In this document: in pieces, positions 1 to 6,034 of the stretch
Position numbering within the stretch: position 1 is the first letter of the stretch
Layout: each line of letters starts with the position of its first letter
DNA from: Bacteroidota bacterium
GTDB lineage: Bacteria; Bacteroidota; Bacteroidia; Bacteroidales; VadinHA17
NCBI GenBank assembly: GCA_030613125.1
Contig: JAUWMO010000200.1
Location: forward strand, 1-6,488
DNA length: 6,488 bases
Direction: 5' to 3'
Translations under genes and position numbers: made by a program
The notes under the pieces: generated by a model
Told to the model about the DNA's origin: nothing
Database searches by the model: none
What the model saw: the letters and a program-made list of their open reading frames with translations, nothing else

Positions 1-38
1 AAACAACTGTTCCAGACAGCATGATGGTCTTTATTCAT
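1..38 (-). CDS. dnaA: Putative chromosomal replication initiator DnaA, N-terminal 12 codons only (runs off left edge)
   Basis: Reading leftward from the ATG at 38-36, the sequence encodes MNKDHHAVWNSC and then leaves the window. This matches the usual start of Bacteroidota DnaA, where a short polar stretch is followed by a V-W-x-x-C-L motif that opens domain I, the part that self-associates and contacts the helicase. DnaA binds the origin and opens it with ATP. Only 12 residues are visible, so the call depends on that one motif plus the position behind a long AT-rich leader, which is common for dnaA. It lies on the same strand as the MCE and amidase genes, but 356 bases separate it from the MCE stop, so it probably has its own promoter. 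None of the AAA+ or DNA-binding domains can be checked here. A different short-start protein cannot be excluded. Confidence 0.6.
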   Translation of the reverse strand, partial: MNKDHHAVWNSC

Positions 39-108
39 CTAATTTCAGGTATTAATATGGAACCAACTAAATTACATTTTTATTTGGCAATTTTGTTAAA
101 AAAAAGCT

Positions 109-211
109 AAAAAAAAAATAAAAATTGACTTGACTTTTACAAAAAAAGTATATCAGATTTATTATCAGCTTTTTATTTTTGAAAGAATTTAAAAAAAAAA
201 AATAAAAATTG
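109..211. repeat. Exact 19-bp direct repeat of A-tract sequence, two copies 84 bp apart
   Basis: The sequence AAAAAAAAAATAAAAATTG occurs at 109-127 and again at 193-211. The second copy is preceded by two further A residues, making its run 12 long. The offset of 84 bases is eight helical turns at 10.5 bp per turn, so the two A-tracts face the same side of the helix and would add up to bend the DNA. That is a structural inference. Low complexity alone could produce part of the match, but the shared TAAAAATTG tail is specific. Confidence 0.7.
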
Positions 212-216
212 TAAAT

Positions 217-232
217 ATCAGTAAATCAGTAG
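217..232. repeat. Tandem ATCAGTA(A/G) repeat, with further ATCAG copies upstream
   Basis: ATCAGTAA (217-224) is followed immediately by ATCAGTAG (225-232). Two more ATCAG cores lie at 152-156 and 164-168, giving four within about 80 bases of the region before the putative dnaA. They could be binding sites for a regulator or origin protein, but no known site is recognised. Confidence 0.5.
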
Positions 233-394
233 ATTATATGCTATATGCATTAATAAATTGGGAATGAGAAAGTTGTATATTGTGAGTTCAAGTAAAATTT
301 AGTCTGTATTTATAAAAGTATAAATTATTTTAATTATAATTGGTATCTGAAAGTGATTTTCAGGAAAACAGATATTTCATTTCAGATCATTATG

Positions 395-1393
395 CTATTT
401 TAAATTATCATTATTCTTATCTTCTTGCTTTTTTGATTTTCCCCCGCCAAAAAGAGAGATATGAACATATTTCTTCGGATTCTCACGCATATCAACAAGC
501 AGAAGATCAAGATCATGAGAAAGGGCTTCAAGGTTCCTGTATAGCGAATCGTTAGTTATGAGAAGACCAATTGTGCCTTTGCCCTCATTAATTCCTGAAA
601 GAAGTTGTTGTACTTGTTCCAGGCTTTTATCCATATTATAAACTAAACTTTTAATATTTGACTTTGCAAGTGAATCAGTAATCATAGATACATTTACCAG
701 TATATTCTCAAGCTCATCCATATTGTTTTTTAAAGTACTGGAAAATGCTTCAAGGTTATTAACTATTGAAGCAAAACTGCCATCTTCTTTGGTGATAAGT
801 GTGTCAATAGCATATGATGCATGATTCAAATGCTCGAGCGTGCTTGTAATATTTTCCAGGCTACTATTGAAATTTTTGGAGAATTCTTCGTTAAAAGTAT
901 ATTGCAAAACCGCAAGTATTGAATCTATAGATCCAAGAAGCTTCTCTGCTTTGTTCTTGATAGGTAAAACCTGAGCACTCACCTGCTCGGTAAGACTACC
1001 TTCTAATGAACCTGCTAAGGTGTCACCAGGCATGGCCATTGTTTCGGAATCTCCAAGATTAAGTCGTATTGATTTGGTTCCCATCAGGTCAGCACTATAA
1101 ATATCGGCAATTGTATTTTCCGGAAGGCTGAAATCTTCTTCCAGTAAAATTTTTACCAATAATTGTCCGGAAGTACCAGGTATTAAACCGATATTATTCA
1201 CAAGTCCAATCCGGAATCCGTTTAATGTTACCGGATTTGATTCTTTCAGGCCATTAATTTTTTCATAAACTACATAATAAACATGAGATTGTTTGGTTAG
1301 ATTTTTTCCTTTAAAAAAATTAAAAGCCCATATAAAAATAGCAATCGTGAATATGGAAATTAAGGCTACTTTTACTTCTGTTCTGATTTTCAT
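395..1393 (-). CDS. MlaD-like MCE-domain lipid transport protein
   Basis: A 332-residue protein with one N-terminal membrane anchor (about residues 9-27), an MCE domain (about 37-114, with the typical GLKESNPVTLNGFRIGLV stretch near 48-65), and a long helical, probably coiled-coil C-terminal part (about 145-300). It ends with the family pattern GKGTIGLLITNDSLYRNL (272-289) and the motif NPKKYVHISLFGGG (305-318). Such proteins sit in the inner membrane facing the periplasm. MCE domains form hexameric rings that carry phospholipid or other lipids between membranes, usually with an MlaE permease and an MlaF ATPase. Neither partner is in the window, so this is an orphan MCE gene by local context, and the exact cargo is unknown. 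The start is an ATG with only a weak ribosome site, as is normal in Bacteroidota; the stop is TAG. It follows the amidase gene by 86 bases on the same strand, suggesting a shared transcript. Confidence 0.88.
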   Translation of the reverse strand: MKIRTEVKVALISIFTIAIFIWAFNFFKGKNLTKQSHVYYVVYEKINGLKESNPVTLNGFRIGLVNNIGLIPGTSGQLLVKILLEEDFSLPENTIADIYSADLMGTKSIRLNLGDSETMAMPGDTLAGSLEGSLTEQVSAQVLPIKNKAEKLLGSIDSILAVLQYTFNEEFSKNFNSSLENITSTLEHLNHASYAIDTLITKEDGSFASIVNNLEAFSSTLKNNMDELENILVNVSMITDSLAKSNIKSLVYNMDKSLEQVQQLLSGINEGKGTIGLLITNDSLYRNLEALSHDLDLLLVDMRENPKKYVHISLFGGGKSKKQEDKNNDNLK

Positions 1394-1417
1394 ACCTGTC
1401 AGGTTATATCGAATAAC

Positions 1418-1459
1418 TCATGTTCTGAGCCGGGGAATCAATTATTTTTCAGGACATGA
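1418..1459. repeat. Imperfect 11-bp inverted repeat between amidase and MCE genes
   Basis: TCATGTTCTGA (1418-1428) and TCAGGACATGA (1449-1459) are complementary except at one position, with a 20-base spacer. It starts 20 bases after the amidase stop and ends 24 bases before the MCE start. In the leftward transcript the odd pair is C opposite A, so the RNA stem is 6 plus 4 pairs. No U-run follows, so it is not a classical terminator. It may be an mRNA processing or attenuation hairpin, or a dyad protein site. Confidence 0.5.
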
Positions 1460-1479
1460 ACTTTTGTAAACTTAATCAA

Positions 1480-2586
1480 TTATTTATTTAAGGCCTCATT
1501 CACCGGGATAATTTTGTCTTCTTTTACAGCAATAATAAAGGCATCTTTAAAGTCCTTCTTAATAGTTTTATTCAACTCAATAATTTCATTGTATGATGAT
1601 GTATTACCTACAGCGTATTTATACCAATCTCCAACACGGAATTCTTCTATGCCCCCATAACCCTTAAAGATACGGGAATCTGCCGGAATTTGCTTTTTTG
1701 ATGAAGCTACCTGAACTTTGAAATAAACAGGTTTATCAGGCTCAGACGTTGAAAAATCACTCCTGCTTTCAATGTCTTTTTTATAATCTCTGAAAGCTCT
1801 GAAAATGGCCGATGCAATATAATCCTGGCCGGTTTCAGCGCTTAGAAACATTTCCTCTCTGGGATTTGATATGTAGCCTGTTTCAATTAAAACACTGGGC
1901 ATTGTTGTTCTCCACAGAACAACGAAGCCTGCCTGTCTTACACCTCTGTCAGTTCTTTTTGCACGATCGCGAAACTGATCCTGCACCAGAGAGGCGAAAT
2001 CTAAACTCTGGTCCAGAAATGTATTTTGCATCAAACTGAATATTATGTATGATTCGGTGGAATTAGGATCAAAACCCTCATAATGCAATGTGTAATCTTC
2101 CTCAAACGTGATAACTGAGTTTTCCTTTTTTGCCACTTCAAAATTTCGTTCATCGGTATGAAGTCCCATTACATATGTTTCAGTGCCGCTTATTCTTGAA
2201 TTATTTGGGAATGAGTTTACATGTATGGAAATAAATAAGTCAGCGTGGGCTTTGTTGGCAATGTCTCCTCTTTTGTGCAGTTCAATAAACTTGTCTGTTT
2301 TTCTTGTATATATTACTTCTATGTCTTTTATGTTCTGTTCAATGTAATGACCTAGTTTAAGCGCAATAGCCAGTGCAATGTGTTTTTCCAGTGTTTTTTT
2401 ACCAACTGCACCGGAGTCTTTTCCACCATGTCCGGCATCTATTACAACTGTTTTAATTTTGTATTCATTTATTTCATTCGTGGGTTGACTACTGACAGAA
2501 GTTGAAAAAAAGGTAATAACCAAGAGAATTAATATTAAAATGAACCGTTTTTGATTAAAAAAAATAAATAAATTACGCTGGTACAT
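1480..2586 (-). CDS. Periplasmic N-acetylmuramoyl-L-alanine amidase (Amidase_3) with C-terminal SPOR-like domain
   Basis: A 368-residue zinc amidase that cuts the bond between N-acetylmuramic acid and L-alanine in peptidoglycan, as in cell separation and wall remodelling. Residues 14-33 are a hydrophobic signal or anchor segment. The Amidase_3 domain spans about 45-270. The zinc ligands are visible: H53 in VVIDAGHGGKD, E67 in TLEKHIAL and H122 in ISIHVNS, with the catalytic glutamate E235 in PSVLIETGYISN. A stretch between the second histidine and that glutamate (about 143-195, including YEGFDPNSTESYIIFSLMQN) is the insertion seen in Bacteroidota members. Residues 287-354 (VYFKVQVASSKK to DAFIIAV) resemble a SPOR peptidoglycan-binding domain. 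ATG 2586 is preferred: an in-frame TTG at 2685 would add 33 residues, overlap lptD and lie upstream of the likely transcription start. It probably heads a transcript with the MCE gene. Confidence 0.92.
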   Translation of the reverse strand: MYQRNLFIFFNQKRFILILILLVITFFSTSVSSQPTNEINEYKIKTVVIDAGHGGKDSGAVGKKTLEKHIALAIALKLGHYIEQNIKDIEVIYTRKTDKFIELHKRGDIANKAHADLFISIHVNSFPNNSRISGTETYVMGLHTDERNFEVAKKENSVITFEEDYTLHYEGFDPNSTESYIIFSLMQNTFLDQSLDFASLVQDQFRDRAKRTDRGVRQAGFVVLWRTTMPSVLIETGYISNPREEMFLSAETGQDYIASAIFRAFRDYKKDIESRSDFSTSEPDKPVYFKVQVASSKKQIPADSRIFKGYGGIEEFRVGDWYKYAVGNTSSYNEIIELNKTIKKDFKDAFIIAVKEDKIIPVNEALNK

Positions 2587-2607
2587 TTTAAGGTCAGTTT
2601 TTTTAAT

Positions 2608-2615
2608 TAGATTTG
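2608..2615 (+). promoter_or_regulatory. Candidate Bacteroidota -7 element for lptD (TAGATTTG)
   Basis: TAGATTTG is a full match to the Bacteroidota consensus TAnnTTTG. A partial -33 element (TTTT at 2586-2589, against TTTG) lies 18 bases upstream. Transcription would start near 2620, only a few bases before the GTG proposed for lptD, which makes either a nearly leaderless message or a later translation start. Confidence 0.45.
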
Positions 2616-2626
2616 TTATAATCCCT

Positions 2627-5356
2627 GTGATTTTCACAGAACACAAAGAATACAGAGCTATTATATATAAACTTAATCCATACAAAAATAGTATAATCCC
2701 CCGGCAAATAAAATTTCTGGTAGGGGTTTGTTTTTTACTGATATATACTGATCTTTTGCAAAATGGGTTAGCTCAGATCGATGCTTCACCAGATTCTCTT
2801 TATGTAGAATCTGATACCTTGAAACCTGATACTGTCAGAACTTCAATCAACGGAGAAAGCGATCCGGCCAGTTTTTTGGATGAGCCAGTTGATTATGAGG
2901 CTAAAGACTCCTTAATATTTGATGTTGACAACCAAATGGTTTACCTGTATGGTACAGCTAAGGTAGTTTATAAGGATATAAATCTTGAAGCAGACTACAT
3001 AGAAATGGATATGGATAAAAATGAGGTATTTGCTAAAGGACTTCCCGATAGTACGGGAAAAGTAGTAGGGAAACCTATTTTTTCGGAGGGAAGTGAAACC
3101 TTTGAGTCAACCACCCTTACCTATAATTTCCACACCAGGAGAGGAATAATCACAGGTATTATTTCTGAAGCTGAAGGTGGTTATCTGCATAGTGCCAAAA
3201 CAAAGAAATTAGAAGACGGATCCATTAACATTGCGAAGGGGAAGTATACTACATGTGATGCTGAAAATCCTCATTTTTACCTTGCACTTACAAAAGCTAA
3301 AGTGATTCCTGATGATAAAATCGTATCTGGCCCTGCATACATGGTGATTGAGGATATTCCTTTACCATTAATATTGCCTTTCGGATTCTTCCCTAATCAG
3401 AAGACACAGGCTTCCGGAATACTTATCCCTGAATATGGTGAAGAAAAGAACAGAGGATTCTTTTTTAGGAACGGCGGATATTATTTTGCTCTAAGTGATT
3501 ATTTTGATCTGGCGGTTACCGGGGATGTTTATTCAAATGGTACCTGGGGATTTGGAATCAGATCTAATTATAAAGTGCGATATAGATTTGGTGGTAACCT
3601 GAATCTCCGCTATTTTAATAACGTTTCAGGAGATCTTGATATTGGAAATTATGTGAGGAAAAGTGATTATTCAATCGGATGGTCTCATCAGCAGGATTCT
3701 AAATCAAATCCTACCAGTTCTTTTTCCGCACGGGTAAATATAAGTTCTTCATCGTACGATAAAAATCATAGCTATGATATTGAGAGGTTCCTGACAAATA
3801 CTAAACAGTCAAGCATTTCCTATTCAAAAAGGTGGGAAGGTTCACCATTTAATTTTAGTGGCAGTTTGTCACACAGTCAGAATAGTCAAAACAAGACTAT
3901 GAACCTGAACCTGCCAAAATTGGCTTTCAATATGAACAGGATCTACCCATTCAGGGGATTGTCGAAATCAAAAGGATCTTCTAAGTGGTATCAAAATATT
4001 GAGCTAAGCTATTCTGCAAATTTTGAGAACAGGATTAACACCTTTGATTCTCTGCTGTTTACACCTGAGGTTTTCGATGATATGAATATGGGTTTCAAGC
4101 ATCAGATACCATTGTCTGCAAATTTCAAACCATTTCGGAGTTTTAATATATCACCCAGAATACAATATCAGGGGGTTCTTTATACCAGGTCTATAAGAAA
4201 AGAATGGGATCCGGATTATATTGATCCCGGTACAGGTGAGGTTAAGCCTCAGGTTGTTGTTGATACAATCCAGGGATTACAGTATGCACATTCATATCTG
4301 CCATCCATCTCAATGTCTTTGAACCCTAAAATTTATGGAATGTATCAGTTCACAAATCCTGAATCAAAAGTGGTTGCTATCAGACATGTGATAACCCCAA
4401 CTGTTGGCTTTTCATTTGTTCCTGATATGAGGAACCTGGCACCTAATTATTATGATACTGTTCAGGTAGATACAACCGGCCGGACCCAGGTATATTCTTT
4501 TTTCCAGAATGGTATTTATGGTACTCCCTCGATCAATGGAAAAGCAGGTATGGTAAATTTTTCCCTGAAAAACAACATTGAAATGAAGTTGAGAAGTTCC
4601 TCTGATACTCTTGAAGATATGAAAAAAGTTAAAATCCTGGATAACCTTCAATTTTCATCAAGTTATAATATTTTTGCCGATTCACTCAGGTTTGCACCGT
4701 TGAATTTTTCAGGTTACACAACAATTTTTGACAGGAAATTCAGACTTAACTTCAGTGGTCAGTTTGATCCATATGCGCTTGATGCTAATGGCAGGAAGAT
4801 CAATACATCTGAATTATCCCAAACGGGTAAACTTTTTCGTTTTACCCGATTTAATATTGGAGTGGATTTCAATTTAAGTTCAAAGCAGAAATCTTCCACA
4901 ACTGATAGGGGGCAGGAGTCCTTTCCGGATCGGTCCGGTGAGTTTGAAACAAGCTTGCCCGGTGAACCTGAGAAGCAGACAGAAACTCTTAGGGAGCAGA
5001 CCAATCAATATCCGGGATATGTCGATTTTAGTATTCCCTGGAATATGACCATTCGATATAATTTTAATTATTCAAAGCCTGGTTTTACCTCGAAAGTTAC
5101 ACAAACCCTGAATTTTACAGGTGATATAAGATTAACTGAGAAGTGGCGAATAGGAATATCTTCAGGGTGGGATTTTGAGAAGAATTCACTTTCATTCACT
5201 TCTGTGAATATATTCAGAGACCTGCATTGTTGGGAAATGAGACTTTCATGGATCCCCATAGGTTACCGGCAAAGTTACTCGTTCAGCATAAATGCAAAAG
5301 CATCCATTCTGAATGATCTTAAATACGAAAAAAGGAAAGACTGGAGAGATTATTAA
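2627..5356 (+). CDS. lptD: LPS-assembly protein LptD (outer-membrane beta-barrel, OstA-like N-terminal domain)
   Basis: LptD is the outer-membrane translocon that, with the lipoprotein LptE, inserts lipopolysaccharide into the outer leaflet. The 909-residue reading frame has a signal segment at about 29-50 (KFLVGVCFLLIY to GLAQ), an OstA/LptA-like periplasmic domain at about 92-240 (LIFDVDNQMVYLYGTAKV, LEADYIEMDMDKNEVFAKG), the conserved YTTCDAENPHFY segment (207-218), IPLPLILPFGFFP (244-256), and a long beta-barrel rich in alternating aromatic residues to the end. The C-terminus LNDLKYEKRKDWRDY is typical of Bacteroidota members. A polar loop (about 751-795) is probably surface or periplasmic. 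The mature protein has only two cysteines, C210 and C868. The start is uncertain: the frame opens with GTG, has no ATG before the signal peptide, and gives an unusually long N-terminal region of about 29 residues. It is divergent from the amidase and is followed after 96 bases by ridA. Confidence 0.93.
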   Translation: MIFTEHKEYRAIIYKLNPYKNSIIPRQIKFLVGVCFLLIYTDLLQNGLAQIDASPDSLYVESDTLKPDTVRTSINGESDPASFLDEPVDYEAKDSLIFDVDNQMVYLYGTAKVVYKDINLEADYIEMDMDKNEVFAKGLPDSTGKVVGKPIFSEGSETFESTTLTYNFHTRRGIITGIISEAEGGYLHSAKTKKLEDGSINIAKGKYTTCDAENPHFYLALTKAKVIPDDKIVSGPAYMVIEDIPLPLILPFGFFPNQKTQASGILIPEYGEEKNRGFFFRNGGYYFALSDYFDLAVTGDVYSNGTWGFGIRSNYKVRYRFGGNLNLRYFNNVSGDLDIGNYVRKSDYSIGWSHQQDSKSNPTSSFSARVNISSSSYDKNHSYDIERFLTNTKQSSISYSKRWEGSPFNFSGSLSHSQNSQNKTMNLNLPKLAFNMNRIYPFRGLSKSKGSSKWYQNIELSYSANFENRINTFDSLLFTPEVFDDMNMGFKHQIPLSANFKPFRSFNISPRIQYQGVLYTRSIRKEWDPDYIDPGTGEVKPQVVVDTIQGLQYAHSYLPSISMSLNPKIYGMYQFTNPESKVVAIRHVITPTVGFSFVPDMRNLAPNYYDTVQVDTTGRTQVYSFFQNGIYGTPSINGKAGMVNFSLKNNIEMKLRSSSDTLEDMKKVKILDNLQFSSSYNIFADSLRFAPLNFSGYTTIFDRKFRLNFSGQFDPYALDANGRKINTSELSQTGKLFRFTRFNIGVDFNLSSKQKSSTTDRGQESFPDRSGEFETSLPGEPEKQTETLREQTNQYPGYVDFSIPWNMTIRYNFNYSKPGFTSKVTQTLNFTGDIRLTEKWRIGISSGWDFEKNSLSFTSVNIFRDLHCWEMRLSWIPIGYRQSYSFSINAKASILNDLKYEKRKDWRDY
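2631..2656 (+). repeat. Degenerate CACAGA-type tandem repeat at the lptD start
   Basis: The stretch TTCACAGA / ACACAAAGA / ATACAGAGC (about 2633-2658) has a period of 8-9 bases and looks like a worn copy of the CACAGAGAA-type tandem sequences often seen between genes in environmental bacterial genomes. Here it falls inside the first codons of the lptD frame, which supports the idea that real translation may begin downstream. Confidence 0.35.
2683..2690 (-). promoter_or_regulatory. Candidate Bacteroidota -7 element for the amidase-MCE transcript (TATTTTTG)
   Basis: Read leftward, 2690-2683 is TATTTTTG, a full match to TAnnTTTG. The nearest TTTG upstream (2708-2705) is 14 bases away, short of the usual spacing of about 19-21, so the -33 element is weak. 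A start near 2677 would give a leader of about 90 bases before ATG 2586 and would exclude the longer TTG start at 2685. The element lies within the beginning of the lptD reading frame. Confidence 0.35.
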
Positions 5357-5452
5357 TCTGACATTAATTTTACCAAGGCGATTTTAAAAATCAAAATATC
5401 GACCTGATTCAATATAATATCAGTATTTTAGTTAAATAAAAACTTTAAACAG

Positions 5453-5836
5453 ATGAAAAAGAAAATTATTAAAACACCTAAAGCTCCAAAAGCTATAGGC
5501 CCGTACAGTCAGGCTGTTGAAGCAAATAGTACTTTGTACATTTCCGGGCAGATTCCAATTGATCCTGAATCAGGTAACGTGGTTGAAGGGGGTATAAAAG
5601 AACAAACTGCCAGGGTACTCCGGAATGTTGAGATAATATTATCGGCTGCCGGTTATAGGAAAAGGGATGTGGTAAAATCAACCTGTCTTTTAAGTGATAT
5701 GAATGATTTTCAGGCCATGAATGAGGTATAAGCAGATTTTTATCAAGATGATCCTCCGGCAAGGGCAGCCTACCAGGTTGTGAAACTGCCGGCTAATGTT
5801 AAGATCGAAATTGAGACGATTGCTGTAAAAGGCTAA
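5453..5836 (+). pseudogene. ridA: RidA-family enamine/imine deaminase gene interrupted by one in-frame TAA
   Basis: RidA removes reactive enamines and imines such as 2-aminoacrylate, formed by PLP enzymes, by hydrolysing them to ketoacids and ammonia in the cytoplasm. The start MKKKIIKTPKAPKAIGPYSQ and the motifs YISGQIPIDPESG (29-41) and DVVKSTCLLSDMNDFQAMNEV (72-92) are clear. Codon 93, normally tyrosine in MNEVY, is TAA at 5729-5731. The same frame then continues without any shift as ADFYQDDPPARAAYQVVKLP and ends KIEIETIAVKG at a second TAA (5834-5836), which restores the family's usual length of about 127 residues. The 92-residue product would lack the substrate-binding arginine (R104 in PPARAAY) and the KIEIE segment, so it should be inactive. 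One base change (TAT or TAC to TAA) explains it. It could be a recent null allele or a sequencing error; TAA ends the neighbouring genes, so general recoding is unlikely. Confidence 0.85.
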
Positions 5837-5843
5837 ACAAAAA

Positions 5844-5875
5844 AGGTCGAAAGGTCTAAGGGTCTAAGAGTCAGG
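5844..5875 (+). repeat. Short tandem repeat, 8-base units related to AGGTCTAA
   Basis: Four successive units begin just after ridA: AGGTCGAA, AGGTCTAA, GGGTCTAA and GAGTCAGG. The middle two differ by one base; the outer two are degenerate. It resembles low-complexity filler between genes, with no recognised function. Confidence 0.6.
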
Positions 5876-5898
5876 TTTTGGCACGCAGGGGTAATCGC

Positions 5899-5919
5899 TA
5901 TTAACATAAAGTGTTAATA
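5899..5919. repeat. 8-bp inverted repeat TATTAACA/TGTTAATA in convergent intergenic region
   Basis: TATTAACA (5899-5906) pairs perfectly with TGTTAATA (5912-5919) across a 5-base loop. It lies between the converging ridA and sulfatase genes, where a transcription end is expected. The stem is AT-rich and no T-run follows on either strand, so terminator activity is only possible. Confidence 0.45.
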
Positions 5920-5962
5920 ATCAGTATAATTTATTCGCAATATAATTAGTTTTTAAAGGTAT

Positions 5963-5979
5963 TTCCCGATTTTCGGGAA
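5963..5979. repeat. GC-containing hairpin TTCCCGA/TCGGGAA, possible bidirectional transcription end
   Basis: A perfect 7-bp stem with a 3-base loop, TTCCCGA (5963-5969) and TCGGGAA (5973-5979). It lies 127 bases after the ridA end and 91 bases beyond the sulfatase stop. It is the most stable-looking short hairpin in this gap, but lacks a clear downstream U-run in either direction. Confidence 0.45.
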
Positions 5980-5994
5980 GCTCACTTCGTTCGG

Positions 5995-6034
5995 TTGTTA
6001 TTTGCCTGCCTGCAGGCAGGGTATTTGTTATTTG
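5995..6034. repeat. Perfect 16-bp palindrome flanked by exact 10-bp direct repeats
   Basis: TTGTTATTTG occurs at 5995-6004 and 6025-6034. Between them are 20 bases, of which 6005-6020 are the perfect palindrome CCTGCCTGCAGGCAGG. The layout, direct repeats around a GC-rich palindrome in otherwise AT-rich DNA, looks like a small inserted palindromic unit with duplicated target, although local duplication would give the same picture. Confidence 0.65.

Larger units (their letters stand above)
39..394. other. AT-rich gene-free region between mlaD-like gene and putative dnaA; possible dnaA control or origin region
   Basis: No convincing gene lies here. The stretch is strikingly AT-rich and holds A-runs of 7 to 12 bases (near 98-105, 109-118, 141-147, 191-202). 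A 19-base sequence is exactly duplicated, and the motif ATCAG occurs four times between 152 and 229. It sits directly before the putative dnaA start, where bacteria often keep dnaA regulatory sites and sometimes the replication origin. I looked for the DnaA box TTATNCACA on both strands and saw no good match, so the origin reading is only a possibility. Short AT-only inverted repeats such as TTTATA/TATAAA (309-324) could fold, but they lack the GC stem of an intrinsic terminator. No perfect TAnnTTTG promoter element was seen on the minus strand. Confidence 0.5.

Noticed and set aside
3..110. Rightward open frame from the left edge, ending at the TAA at 108-110 (with an ATG at 21)
   Set aside because: Low-complexity tail ending in lysines and no recognisable family; the opposite strand gives a better DnaA-like start over the same bases.
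125..154. Sigma70-like pair TTGACT and TATATC with 18-base spacing, rightward
   Set aside because: Bacteroidota do not use this consensus, and no rightward gene follows; expected by chance in AT-rich DNA. A small RNA cannot be excluded.
39..394. DnaA boxes (TTATNCACA) for a firm origin call
   Set aside because: Only matches with two or more mismatches were found by eye, so an origin is kept as a possibility and not annotated as such.
340..555. Rightward 71-codon frame
   Set aside because: Mostly antisense to the end of the well-supported MCE gene, with no family resemblance.
2587..2685. Longer amidase start at the TTG at 2685
   Set aside because: It would overlap the lptD frame, begin before the likely promoter start and add a second hydrophobic stretch ahead of a normal signal segment; ATG 2586 gives a typical protein.
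4412..5259. Three leftward frames inside lptD (4412-4651, 4759-5004, 5068-5259)
   Set aside because: Antisense shadows of the beta-barrel coding sequence without family features.
5493..5762. Leftward 89-codon frame over ridA
   Set aside because: Shadow of the ridA reading frame; the RidA motifs are on the other strand.
5453..5836. Reassigned TAA codon or programmed recoding in ridA
   Set aside because: The amidase, lptD, sulfatase and ridA itself end at TAA, and no recoding structure was seen; a point mutation or error is simpler.
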